Below are positions 26,917-34,803 of a stretch of DNA of 64,000 nt, in pieces. A model generated the notes under the pieces. It ran no database searches. It was not told where the DNA came from and was given only the letters and a program-made list of their open reading frames with translations. Position numbers and translations under genes: made by a program. Source of the DNA: Halomonas salipaludis (GTDB lineage Bacteria; Pseudomonadota; Gammaproteobacteria; Pseudomonadales; Halomonadaceae). The DNA lies in the NCBI RefSeq assembly GCF_002286975.1, contig NZ_NSKB01000004.1, positions 62,001-126,000 of the forward strand, given 5' to 3'. The stretch's first letter is position 1, and every line of letters starts with the position of its first letter.

Positions 26917-27017
26917 GAAATTCCCTCTGACAGAATACATTCCACCAGAAGGAATATAAGGCAAAAATTCCGCCTGTTGCAATGCGTTCTATCCGGCGAC
27001 ATACTAAAGTCTGATCA
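26914..27017. repeat. Divergent control region, copy 2 of a direct repeat
   Basis: Direct-repeat partner of 24950-25053 at an offset of 1964 bp. Both promoters look intact: leftward TTGCAA, 18 bp, TATATT into the dehydrogenase-aldolase genes; rightward TTGCAA (26977), 17 bp, CATACT (27000) into the IclR gene. A perfect inverted repeat ATTCC-N7-GGAAT, followed by a second ATTCC, covers the leftward -10 region and is the probable IclR operator. Confidence 0.8.
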
Positions 27018-27030
27018 AAGGAGAGATACC

Positions 27031-27681
27031 ATGGCCGAGCAACGCGTCGAATCCGTGGAGCGTGCCCTGACCCTGCTCAACGCCTTTCGCGCTGATAAAC
27101 CAGCCTGGACTCTGGCCGAGCTGGCTAACGAAACAGGGTTCTACAAGAGTACTATCCTGCGCTTGATGGGCTCGCTAGAACGCTTCGGTTACGCCCAGCG
27201 CGACCGTGATGGTCTCTACCACCCCGGGCCGGCCCTGCTGCGGCTGGGCCAACTAGGGCAGACAAGCGTCAGCCTCGAGGCAGTGGTTAGGCCGATACTG
27301 GAACAGCTACGCGACCAAACACGCGAGACCGCCTCGTTTTTTATACGCGATGGCGACGAGCGAGTGTGCCTATACCGCGAGAACGGCCGCCATGAGGTGC
27401 GCCATCACGTTGAGGAAGGGGCGCGTCTAGCGCTGGGCCAAGGTGCCGCCGGCCTGGTGCTCGCCCACCCTAGCCCGCAGCGTGGCGAGGTCATTCACTC
27501 TTTTGGCGCCCGCGAAGCCAGCCTGGCAGCGATTGCCGTTCCCATCATCGACAGCCGTGGCAAGCTGCACGGCGCACTGGCCATCTCGGGACTGATCAGC
27601 CGCTTCGATGACGACGCCTGTGTGCGGTTTGGAGAGGTGCTCAAGGAGAAAGCCGTTCAACTCGAACGGCAGATTGGGTGA
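27031..27681 (+). CDS. IclR-family transcriptional regulator
   Basis: 216 residues. The N-terminal winged helix-turn-helix (residues about 5-65: SVERALTLLNAF, WTLAELANETGFYKSTILRLMGSLERFGY) is followed by a ligand-binding GAF-like domain (VRPILEQLRDQTRETASFF, IAVPIIDSRGKLHGALAISG). The ATG at 27031 follows AAAGGAGAG. It is divergent from the dehydrogenase-aldolase pair, and the copied control region links it to the CoA-transferase operon too. It is the likely ligand-responsive regulator of the whole 19.8-27 kb block. Confidence 0.92.
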   Translation: MAEQRVESVERALTLLNAFRADKPAWTLAELANETGFYKSTILRLMGSLERFGYAQRDRDGLYHPGPALLRLGQLGQTSVSLEAVVRPILEQLRDQTRETASFFIRDGDERVCLYRENGRHEVRHHVEEGARLALGQGAAGLVLAHPSPQRGEVIHSFGAREASLAAIAVPIIDSRGKLHGALAISGLISRFDDDACVRFGEVLKEKAVQLERQIG

Positions 27682-27693
27682 CAGGGACTGATA

Positions 27694-28284
27694 TTATCGT
27701 TCAGCATGTGCCTGGTAAGTGTTAATCGAGCTTGGCGGCTCATCACTTGCCAGTCTTCCATACAGTGCGGAGTCGGAAACAAATCCATTGACTTCCCAAC
27801 GCTGCCTAAGCAGGCCCTCTTTAGTGAAACCGAGTTTTTCCAGAGCCTTCGCCGAGGACTGGTTTTCTGGATCAATTTCAGCCTCAATGCGGCGCAGCCC
27901 TAATGCATCGAAGCCGTAGTCAATCAATACTTCACCTGCCTCACTGATATAGCCTTTCCCCCAACAAGAGCTGCTCAATCCAAAACCGATTTCAGCACGC
28001 CTGGACTCTTTATCATAATTGAAAAGCATGCATTTCCCAGCCAACGTCCCATCAGGTTTCAAATATATACCCAGGACAAGGGACTCTTGACGCCACATAG
28101 AGTCGTTGCTGCTATTTATAAAGTCAACAGCATCTTGAAGATTCGTCCAGGGTGCGGTGTTCCAGTATTTCATCACCTCAGGATCAGAGAATATTTCCAG
28201 TAAACCTTCCGATTCATTGATGGCTAGTGGCCGCAACGTTAATCGATCTGTCTCAATCACCGGGAAAAACACTTCTTCGGACAT
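27694..28284 (-). CDS. GNAT-family N-acetyltransferase (RimJ/RimL-like)
   Basis: 196 residues. It opens IETDRLTLRPLAINESEGLLEIFSDPEVMKYW, then has the acetyl-CoA loop region CWGKGYISEAGEVLIDYGFDALGLRRIEAEIDPENQSSAKALEKLGF, typical of RimJ/RimL-type acetyltransferases acting on small molecules or N-termini. Base composition is clearly AT-richer than the flanks, with codons such as ATA and AGA, which suggests horizontal acquisition. The ATG at 28284 is preferred to the longer frame. It converges with the IclR gene. Confidence 0.9.
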   Translation of the reverse strand: MSEEVFFPVIETDRLTLRPLAINESEGLLEIFSDPEVMKYWNTAPWTNLQDAVDFINSSNDSMWRQESLVLGIYLKPDGTLAGKCMLFNYDKESRRAEIGFGLSSSCWGKGYISEAGEVLIDYGFDALGLRRIEAEIDPENQSSAKALEKLGFTKEGLLRQRWEVNGFVSDSALYGRLASDEPPSSINTYQAHAER

Positions 28285-28380
28285 ATATTCTCCGACTGGA
28301 TATGCTTTTTTCAGCTTAGTTATACGCCACCATGATGATGTCAAGCTATGCCATGGGTAGCAACTGTTTGTCACTGCCCA

Positions 28381-29049
28381 CTAGCCTTCCCGCTGCAGCT
28401 TCGCGCGCCGCGCGACTTCTGCCGGCGTCGGGGGATCCATGCCGAAGTCACCGGTTTCAACCCTGCCTTGGCGCAGGTACTTGGCAATCACAATACCGTT
28501 GGGCGATACGCGATGGGTCGCGAGCCGATACGCCGCAGCACTCGCAGCGTCGTCGAACAGCCGCTTGCCGCGGCCGAGCACCACGGGGAAGGTAAAGGTA
28601 GTGATCTCATCGACGAGGTCGCTGGCAAGCAGCGTCTTAACCAGCCCAGAGCTGCCTTGCGTGAGTAGCGCAGGCCCCTCCTCCTGCTTCAGCCTGGCGA
28701 CCTCGCTCGCCGCATCGCTCAAGACCACCGAGCCCTCCCAGGTCAATGCCAGGCCCTTGCGAGTCGCAACATACTTGTTGATCGAGTTGAAGGTTCTGGC
28801 GATGGCATCGTCAGGCCCCTGCTCGGCATACGGCCAGTGCGCGGCGAAGATCTCGTAGGTCTTGCGCCCCAATAGCAGATCGAATGGCTGGCTGAACAGC
28901 TTGTCGATCTCTTCTCCAAATACCTCGTCCGCCAGCGGCGCGACCCAGCCACCGTAGCGGAATCCGCCGGTCGGGTCCTCCTGCGGCCCACCAGGGGCCT
29001 GTATCACGCCGTCGAGCGACAGCATGGCGCCAACGATCACCTTGCGCAT
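28381..29049 (-). CDS. Dihydrofolate-reductase-family protein (RibD C-terminal domain)
   Basis: 222 residues, opening MRKVIVGAMLSLDGVIQAPGGP, with DLLLGRKTYEIFAAHWP, NKYVATRKGL and GSSGLVKTLLASDLVDE, the DfrA/RibD-C fold seen in many small oxidoreductases of unknown substrate. AGGAGG precedes the ATG. Base composition is GC-rich like the core genome, unlike the GNAT and YciI genes on either side. No functional partner is evident. Confidence 0.9.
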   Translation of the reverse strand: MRKVIVGAMLSLDGVIQAPGGPQEDPTGGFRYGGWVAPLADEVFGEEIDKLFSQPFDLLLGRKTYEIFAAHWPYAEQGPDDAIARTFNSINKYVATRKGLALTWEGSVVLSDAASEVARLKQEEGPALLTQGSSGLVKTLLASDLVDEITTFTFPVVLGRGKRLFDDAASAAAYRLATHRVSPNGIVIAKYLRQGRVETGDFGMDPPTPAEVARRAKLQREG

Positions 29050-29445
29050 AAACTCATCCTCCTGGTTGGCTGCTACCCCCCGTAGTCGAATGAGGCATCA
29101 CGGAATCGACACAGCCTGCTTGTCGAATGCTGAAGCGGCGGGCTTCTTGGCCAGCAGCGATGCTTTCAACAAAGATGTGCGAGGCTCGCTGTGCACAACG
29201 CAAAGTGCAAGTGAGTGGCCCCCGACGAACGAGCCCCTCACCCGAATGCACTGTGCGCCCTGCTTTTACTACCGAAGCGCCGCCGATAGCCGGGATCACG
29301 CCAATGACGAGTCAGAAACTCTTGGAACACGGAATCTTTACAACCGTCGGAAGCCCTGAAAGGCACCGAAACGCCCCGTTACACGCAAGTAGCAGTGAGT
29401 GGAAAATTCTAGGATGCCCCGATACACATTATCCTTCATGTTCCA
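29050..29445. other. Intergenic stretch without a supportable gene
   Basis: About 400 bp between the reductase and the YciI gene. Open frames on both strands are short and lack ribosome binding sites or recognisable motifs. No hairpin with a T-run, tRNA or insertion-sequence end was seen. It may be degraded DNA at the edge of an acquired segment. Confidence 0.5.
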
Positions 29446-29733
29446 TCAGTCTAGAAGAAAGTTCAGCCTCTCATCAGTCTTCTTCGGGTCAATTTCGAGT
29501 ATTTCTGCGGTAACAATATTTTCTGCTACAAAAGGATCCTGATTGACACGGTGTTCAAGGTCTTCGCGTGAAATGCCATGAGCCATAATAGAGCCGCCTA
29601 GGCTGGGCTTGAGACTACCGGCCATCAAGAAAACACCATCCTCGAATCCACTCTTTATCCATTGATTGTGTAACTCCATGAAGGCACTTGCCTGGCTTTT
29701 ATTTTCCGAAAACCGTAAGAGAACGATAAACAT
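29446..29733 (-). CDS. YciI-family protein
   Basis: 95 residues: MFIVLLRFSENKSQASAFMELHNQWIKSGFEDGVFLMAGSL, with the family pattern of an early LHxxW and a later DPF (NQDPFVAEN), typical of YCII ferredoxin-like-fold proteins with a conserved His-Asp pair. Function is poorly known in the family. Its start overlaps the stop of the TetR gene by one base, so the two form an operon. It is AT-rich compared with the core. Confidence 0.88.
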   Translation of the reverse strand: MFIVLLRFSENKSQASAFMELHNQWIKSGFEDGVFLMAGSLKPSLGGSIMAHGISREDLEHRVNQDPFVAENIVTAEILEIDPKKTDERLNFLLD

Positions 29734-30326
29734 CAGGACACCTCCGATTTAGCATTTCTATGACGTTCAAGAGAGATTAGCCATTCATTCAGGCGACCTA
29801 CTTCGCTACTGATGAACTCTTCGTCCTGGAAAGCACTAGCTAGTGTCGCCACCCCCTGACTGGCTGCCAGAAGGTGCATTGCCAGCTGGTCAGCATCACC
29901 GTGACGACCAAGCAGTTCAAACTGCCGTCGCAACCAGGCTCTGAAAAGAGTGAACAGTTCATTGGCATTGCTCTTGGCAGGATGCTCCAGTTTGGCGAGC
30001 TCCGAACAGAGTGTGCCGACCGGACAGCCATAGCGCTTAATCTTTGCCCGATTCATGATCAGAATATTGATAAAGCTTCTAATTCGGTCACCAGGGGAAT
30101 CTCCTTGCACTTCCCACTCCTCCAGCATTGATCTCGTACGGGCCAAACGACGATTGATTACACTATCAAGGATTTCGTCCTTGGTCTTGAAGTGATAGTA
30201 GAAGTTTCCGCGGGAAATGCCTACGGCTTCCGCTATTTGTGAAAAAGTAGTGTGCTCAAAGCCCTGCTCATAGAACAGTTGATCCGCTTCAGCGATGATG
30301 CAGTCTCTTGTCTGCGTGTTGGCCAC
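29733..30326 (-). CDS. TetR/AcrR-family transcriptional regulator
   Basis: 197 residues. N-terminal helix-turn-helix: FEHTTFSQIAEAVGISRGNFYYHFKTKDEILDSVI. The helical C-terminal region is that of the YciI/TetR-linked group (MEEWEVQGDSPGDRIRSFI, CPVGTLCSELAKL). It is the first gene of a two-gene operon with yciI-like. Two 16-bp inverted repeats 30-75 bp upstream of its start are probable autoregulatory operators. The sequence is AT-rich, suggesting acquisition with the yciI-like gene. Confidence 0.92.
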   Translation of the reverse strand: MANTQTRDCIIAEADQLFYEQGFEHTTFSQIAEAVGISRGNFYYHFKTKDEILDSVINRRLARTRSMLEEWEVQGDSPGDRIRSFINILIMNRAKIKRYGCPVGTLCSELAKLEHPAKSNANELFTLFRAWLRRQFELLGRHGDADQLAMHLLAASQGVATLASAFQDEEFISSEVGRLNEWLISLERHRNAKSEVS

Positions 30327-30357
30327 CAGAACACTCCTTTCTTATCACCCGAGCATG

Positions 30358-30400
30358 TAGGACGCTCATCCTATATAGCAAATCTAGGACAAGCGACCTA
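30358..30400. promoter_or_regulatory. Tandem TetR-type operator
   Basis: Two related 16-bp sites, TAGGA-N6-TCCTA (30358-30373) and TAGG-N8-CCTA (30385-30400), both reading TAGGAC on the left, are centred 27 bp apart. They lie directly upstream of the tetR-yciI operon, as expected of a self-repressing TetR protein. Confidence 0.65.
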
Positions 30401-30560
30401 ATGCGTCAAGCGGCAGACGCCGCTCTTTTACATTAGCCTGGGTAGTAGCGTGCTGGCTGCAAAGAGGTGAAGTGCAGGCCAACGCAACTCGCCCCGCCAT
30501 GTAGCATGGCGAGGCGAGATGGTGGGCAGGCTGCCCAGTAGCTGGTGAAGTCGCAGCCGG

Positions 30561-32012
30561 CTAGCCGTTGACCGCCTTGGCGATGCGCTCGCCGATGTCC
30601 TGGTCGATGTTGCGCCAGTATTGGATGGCACGTTCCAGCACCTCGGGGGAAACGCCATCCTTGAGGTGGCCGCTGGCGTTATTGACCAGCCGCTCGCGCT
30701 GGGCGTCGTCCATCACCTCGTTGATCAGGGTATTGGCCTGGCTGACGTCGTCATCGTCCGGGCGCAGGGTATAGGCGGCACGCACGAATTCTCCGTCGGC
30801 TGCCCAGGTGGTGTCCTCGGGGTAGCGTTCGGGGTCGGCGTGGGGGCCACCCTTGCTGTTGGGCGCATAGACCGGGTCGGTGACATTGTGCATGCGCATG
30901 GCACCGTCCTTGCTGTAGCTGTGCACCGGCACCTTGGGCGAGTTGACCGGGATATGCTTGTAGTTGACCCCGAGCCGCGCGCGATGGGCATCGGCGTAGG
31001 AGAAGCCGCGGGCCAGCAGCATCTTGTCCGGGCTGAGGCCGATACCAGGCACCAGACTATTGGGCTCGAAGGCGGCCTGTTCGATCTCGGTGTGGTAGTC
31101 GGTGGGGTTGCGATCCAGCGTCAGTCGGCCCACTTCGTGCAGCGGGTAGTCGCCCTTGGGCCACACCTTGGTGAGATCGAAGGGGTTGATGCGGTAGGTC
31201 TTGGCGTCGTCGAACGGCATGATCTGGACCTTGAGCGTCCAGCTCGGGTGGTTGCCGTTCTTGATGGCGTCGTAAAGGTCGCGGGTATGGTAGTCGCCAT
31301 CGGCACCCGCCAGCTGATCGGCCTCTTCCTGGGTCAGGCACTCGATGCCCTGGTCGGTCTTGAAGTGGTACTTGACCCAGAAGCGCTCGCCCTTGGCGTT
31401 GACCCACATATAGGTGTGGCTGGAGTAGCCGTTCATGTTGCGCCAGGTCTTGGGAATGCCACGATCACCCATCAGCCAGGTGACCTGGTGGGCGGACTCC
31501 GGCGAGAGCGTCCAGAAGTCCCACTGCATGTCGTGGTCGCGCAGGTTGGTGTCGGCGCGGCGCTTCTGGGAGCGGATGAAGTGCTGGAACTTCAGCGGGT
31601 CGCGGATGAAGAACACCGGGGTGTTATTGCCCACCATGTCGTAGTTGCCCTCGGAGGTGTAAAACTTGAGGGAGAAACCACGCGGGTCGCGCCAGGTGTC
31701 GGGGCTGCCCCGCTCCCCCGCCACCGTCGAGAAGCGGATCAGCGTCTCGGTGGTGGTGCCGGGCTGGAACACAGCGGCCTTGGTGTACTGGCTGAGGTCC
31801 TGGGTCACCTCGAAGCGGCCGAAGGCACCGCCACCCTTGGCGTGGGGCTGGCGCTCGGGAATCCGCTCGCGGTTGAAGTTGGCCATCTGCTCGATGAGGT
31901 AGTGGTCGTGCAATACGAGCGGGCCATCCGGGCCTACGCTGAGCGAGTGCTCGTCGCTTGAGACCGGGATTCCTGCATCATTGGTGGTCGGTTTGCGGTC
32001 ATCGCTAGTCAC
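30561..32012 (-). CDS. katA: Monofunctional haem catalase
   Basis: About 483 residues, a small-subunit clade catalase. The active-site His region is [14 protein letters not shown], the distal Asn region [15 protein letters not shown], and the proximal haem ligand lies in [15 protein letters not shown] (Tyr near residue 340). It breaks down hydrogen peroxide in the cytoplasm. The start is taken as GTG at 32012, seven bases after AAGGAGG, instead of a TTG six bases earlier that sits on the ribosome binding site. Two perfect inverted repeats lie in its leader. No other oxidative-stress genes adjoin it. Confidence 0.94.
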   Translation of the reverse strand: MTSDDRKPTTNDAGIPVSSDEHSLSVGPDGPLVLHDHYLIEQMANFNRERIPERQPHAKGGGAFGRFEVTQDLSQYTKAAVFQPGTTTETLIRFSTVAGERGSPDTWRDPRGFSLKFYTSEGNYDMVGNNTPVFFIRDPLKFQHFIRSQKRRADTNLRDHDMQWDFWTLSPESAHQVTWLMGDRGIPKTWRNMNGYSSHTYMWVNAKGERFWVKYHFKTDQGIECLTQEEADQLAGADGDYHTRDLYDAIKNGNHPSWTLKVQIMPFDDAKTYRINPFDLTKVWPKGDYPLHEVGRLTLDRNPTDYHTEIEQAAFEPNSLVPGIGLSPDKMLLARGFSYADAHRARLGVNYKHIPVNSPKVPVHSYSKDGAMRMHNVTDPVYAPNSKGGPHADPERYPEDTTWAADGEFVRAAYTLRPDDDDVSQANTLINEVMDDAQRERLVNNASGHLKDGVSPEVLERAIQYWRNIDQDIGERIAKAVNG

Positions 32013-32037
32013 GGTCAATCCTCCTTGTCTGAACGCG

Positions 32038-32056
32038 AGGCGTAGTCGCTACGCCT
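32038..32056. promoter_or_regulatory. Inverted repeat in the catalase leader
   Basis: Perfect 8-bp arms AGGCGTAG/CTACGCCT with a 3-base loop, 26-44 bp upstream of the catalase start. It could be an operator or a leader hairpin close to the ribosome binding site. No known regulator consensus is matched. Confidence 0.45.
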
Positions 32057-32107
32057 GCTCAGCCTAGTGGAAGCTCCGCCTTCCTTCACACAACCTGGGA
32101 TAATTGT

Positions 32108-32131
32108 GGCGATAGTCTTTACGCTATCGCC
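32108..32131. promoter_or_regulatory. Inverted repeat GGCGATAG-N8-CTATCGCC upstream of catalase
   Basis: Perfect 8-bp arms between the minus-strand hypothetical gene and catalase. No T-run follows on the minus strand, so termination would be weak. The ATAG...CTAT core recalls an OxyR half-site, but the 8-base spacing differs from the usual 7. Confidence 0.4.
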
Positions 32132-32165
32132 TGGCGACGCTGCGCCTTACAAGGCACACTAGCGC

Positions 32166-32513
32166 TCACTGGCTCGCCTCTTGACCACGCCACCACTCGG
32201 CATATGAGCTGTTGCGCGGATGCTTGCCGGTCTCGTCCGGCGCGTTGTCATCCCACCATACCGGGCCGCGCTCGCCAAGGGCGATCTTCGCCACATCCAC
32301 CGCCTGGCGCGCCTGGCGCGCCTCGCGCAAGGCCTCGTCATCCTCGGCCTGCTTGGCGAGCTTGACCGCGCGGCGCGCCTGCATCAGCGCCTTGACCCGC
32401 GCGCGTCGAGTGGTGTCGTCGAGGGCGGGATCGGTCTTGCGCCAGAGCTTTTGCTTGGCAACGAAGTAGCGGCCATCCGGCGTCTCGGGGTAATCGGCGC
32501 GGCGCTTGCTCAT
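32166..32513 (-). CDS. Conserved hypothetical protein (115 aa)
   Basis: A charged, Lys/Arg/Ala-rich protein: SKRRADYPETPDGRYFVAKQKLWRKTDPAL, a central helix (ARVKALMQARRAVKLAKQ, QARQAVDVAKIALGERGPVWWDDNAPDETGKHP) and a short tail. It has no signal or membrane segment. Its start overlaps the stop of the isochorismatase-family gene by 4 bp, so it is translationally coupled. I recall similar small proteins in related genomes but no assigned function. Confidence 0.8.
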   Translation of the reverse strand: MSKRRADYPETPDGRYFVAKQKLWRKTDPALDDTTRRARVKALMQARRAVKLAKQAEDDEALREARQARQAVDVAKIALGERGPVWWDDNAPDETGKHPRNSSYAEWWRGQEASQ

Positions 32514-33058
32514 AGCGTTGCCAGTACCTCGGCGGTGCTACGCACCGTGCAGAACTCACCGTGCAGGCTCGCCAGGTTAGCGCCGTGCATCTGTTCGGCG
32601 CTGTAGTGGGTGCCATCCGGCCCGGTGCGCTCGAAGGTGGCGGTGGCATCGCCAACCAGCGTCACCGAGAAGCCGAGGTTGCCGGCCATGCGGGTGGAGG
32701 TGGAGACGCAGTGGTCGGTGGTCAGGCCGACGATCACCAGTTCGCCGATGCCACGCTCGCGCAGATAGGCCTCGAGGGTGGTGCCGATAAAGGCGCTGTT
32801 GACCGATTTGCAGAACTCCGGCTCGCCGTCGCGGGGTTGGGCCTCGGGCTTATAGGCATTGCCGGGGGCGTCGGCACGCAGCGGCGACCCCGCCTCCACC
32901 GAGCAGTGACGCACGTGCAGCACGGGGCGCTCGGCATTGCGCCACGCCGCCAGCAGTGCGGCGATATTGGTCTCTGTCCCGGGGTTGTTGCGGGCGCCGT
33001 AGGCAGCATCGTCGAGGCCCTGCTGTACATCGATGACCAGTAGTGCGGGCGGTTGCAT
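32510..33058 (-). CDS. Cysteine hydrolase, isochorismatase family
   Basis: 182 residues: ALLVIDVQQGLDD (catalytic Asp), FCKSVNSAFIGTTLEAYLRERGIGELVIVGLTTDHCVSTSTR, with Cys in DHCV as nucleophile and the expected Lys upstream. It is a nicotinamidase-like amidohydrolase of unknown substrate. The ATG at 33058 is used because AAGGAG lies six bases upstream; an earlier in-frame ATG at 33064 abuts the ribosome binding site. Coupled to the hypothetical gene downstream. Confidence 0.9.
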   Translation of the reverse strand: MQPPALLVIDVQQGLDDAAYGARNNPGTETNIAALLAAWRNAERPVLHVRHCSVEAGSPLRADAPGNAYKPEAQPRDGEPEFCKSVNSAFIGTTLEAYLRERGIGELVIVGLTTDHCVSTSTRMAGNLGFSVTLVGDATATFERTGPDGTHYSAEQMHGANLASLHGEFCTVRSTAEVLATL

Positions 33059-33229
33059 TGGCATCTCCTTGGCGGTGGGGGTAATGGCGGTGCGCCTGAC
33101 AAGTCGCGTATTCCCCGGCACCATGATAGGCCACTCATCGCGCTCGTGGTGCCTTTGATATGCACCGCAGAGCGGCTTGGTGCCAGCGCGCGCCCCTTCA
33201 CGCGCGTCTGCGGCAGATGAGCGTTTCGG

Positions 33230-33322
33230 TCAGCGAGTCAACGCCACGGCAGCGCCAATCGCCACGGCGATCAGGACCAGGCCAGCCAGGTTACCGGCAT
33301 AGCGGACGTATTGATGTAGCAT
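33230..33322 (-). CDS. Small single-pass membrane protein (30 aa)
   Basis: MLHQYVRYAGNLAG followed by a hydrophobic helix (LVLIAVAIGAAVAL) and TR. GGGAG lies seven bases before the ATG and it is 11 bp downstream of the ferric-reductase remnant, on the same strand. It could be a small accessory subunit of that former membrane oxidoreductase. Evidence is limited to the ribosome binding site, the clean membrane helix and the position. Confidence 0.4.
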   Translation of the reverse strand: MLHQYVRYAGNLAGLVLIAVAIGAAVALTR

Positions 33323-33333
33323 GCTGCACTCCC

Positions 33334-34083
33334 TCAAACGATGGCGAAACGGTCGGATGTAAGCCGGGTGGCGGGCACCCCAAGCTCGATCAGGGCGCAC
33401 TCTGACGCGTTCATCATCGGCGGTGGCCCGCAGATGAAGTACTCGCGCTGGCCATCGTCTTGCGGTAGGCAGCGCTCCAGCAGCGCCTTGTCGATATAGC
33501 CCTCCTCGCCCTGCCAGCCCGCGGGCGGGTCGCTGAGCACGTGGATCACCTTGAGCGGCAGCTCGGCCTCGTGGGTCAGGGTAGTGGCATCGCCCAGCGC
33601 CGGCTGGTTGTCGACCACTTGCCAGGGCCGCCTGCGCAGCCGCCACCACTCGTAGGAAAGCCCCAGCTGCACCCGCCATAGGGAGCTTACGATCAGCACC
33701 ACGCTGGCACCCAGCAGGCCGACCAGCGCGAAGGCACGCAGGGTGTCGTCGCGGGGGTCGAGAAACTCGAGATAGCTCGGGTCGGCGGCGAAGATCAGCA
33801 GCGGATGCAGCAGCACCAACCATAGTGCTAGCAGGCCGGTCTGGCGGTGAAACTGCAGGATATTGTCGAAGCCGACGCTTTCGGCAAACCAGCGGTGCCG
33901 GCCGGAGATGACCACCTGCATGCCGAACACGCCCAGCGCCAGCAGCCCGAACATCACCCCGGTGGCGCCGAGCAGGCCGCGGGTTTCCTGGGGCGGAGAG
34001 AGTAGCGCGATGCCCAACGGCAACAGCGCCATCAGCACATACAGGCTGCCCCACAGCAGCCCACGGCGAGTGATGGGTCTCAT
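33334..34083 (-). pseudogene. Ferric-reductase-like transmembrane flavoprotein, internally deleted
   Basis: 249 codons where relatives have about 440. The membrane part is good (FHRQTGLLALWLVLLHPLLIF, with haem His). After LSYEWWRL the chain jumps to RRRPWQVV, losing about 45 residues including further membrane helices. After DATTLT it jumps to EAELPLKVIHVLSDPP, losing the FAD and first NAD blocks. The end (YFICGPPPMM) is intact. Both deletions keep the frame, so a short product could be made, but it lacks the FAD-binding domain and should not reduce iron. The start at 34083 follows GGAGGACCG. Confidence 0.75.
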
Positions 34084-34213
34084 CGGTCCTCCTTGGCTCG
34101 CATCCATGCTTGCCCGGCCAGTGTGGCCCAGGCCAGTGGCATATCTAAGTCGCTCCGTTCGCTGCTAGGGGATGTATATCACTACCCTGCTCACTGCCAT
34201 TAAGGAGGATGAC

Positions 34214-34791
34214 ATGAGCCAGGACGCCACCCGGCAAGCTCACACCCACCTGTTCGACGATGCACGCTCGCGCCTGGAGGAGGTCTTCGAGACCCTCGAT
34301 ATCAGCCCTGACGCCCGCGAGCGGCTGATGCAGCCGGCGCTATCGCTGCAGGTCAGCGTGCCGGTGCGCATGGACGACGGCAGCCTCAAGGTATTTCCCG
34401 GCTGGCGGGTGCAGTACGACACCAGCCTCGGCCCGGCCAAGGGCGGCATTCGCTTTCACCCTGCAGTCGACCAGCTCGAGGTCACCACGCTGAGTTTCTG
34501 GATGGCGGTCAAGTGCGCGGTGGTCAGCCTGCCCTTCGGCGGCGGCAAAGGGGCGTACAGGTCGACCCCAAGCAGCTCTCACACGAGTGGGTGCAGAACC
34601 ACAGCGGCGACCGCTGGACGGAGGAGAGCGTCAACCAGCGCCTGGATGCGGTGTTGGAGCGCGAGGCGCGTCGGGTACTCGACCGCGCCGAAGAGGAGAA
34701 TATCTCCTACCGCAAGGCGGCCTATCGCCAGGGCATCGAGCGTATCGCCGGGGCGATTCGCGAGCGCGGCAACAACCAGGACGGTGAGTAG
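34214..34791 (+). pseudogene. gdhA: Glu/Leu-type glutamate dehydrogenase, internally deleted and frameshifted
   Basis: Strong AAGGAGG and a good N-terminus (GWRVQYDTSLGPAKGGIRFHP, MAVKCAVVSLPFGGGKG). One base is missing in the G-run after AAAGGGG, throwing the frame. The shifted frame continues VQVDPKQLS and then fuses to the family's C-terminal helix region (HEWVQNHSGDRW...YRQGIERIAGAIRERG). About 230 residues, the whole NAD-binding domain, are missing. Total 578 bp against about 1270 normally. Non-functional unless the assembly is wrong here. Confidence 0.85.
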
Positions 34792-34803
34792 CCTCCGCCA
34801 GGG

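Noticed and set aside
29054-29513. Short frames in the 29.0-29.5 kb gap
   Set aside because: None has a ribosome binding site or family pattern, and they contradict one another on both strands.
32108-32131. OxyR binding site before catalase
   Set aside because: An ATAG...CTAT core is present, but the spacer is 8 bases instead of 7 and there is no second tetramer pair at the right distance. It is kept only as an unassigned inverted repeat.
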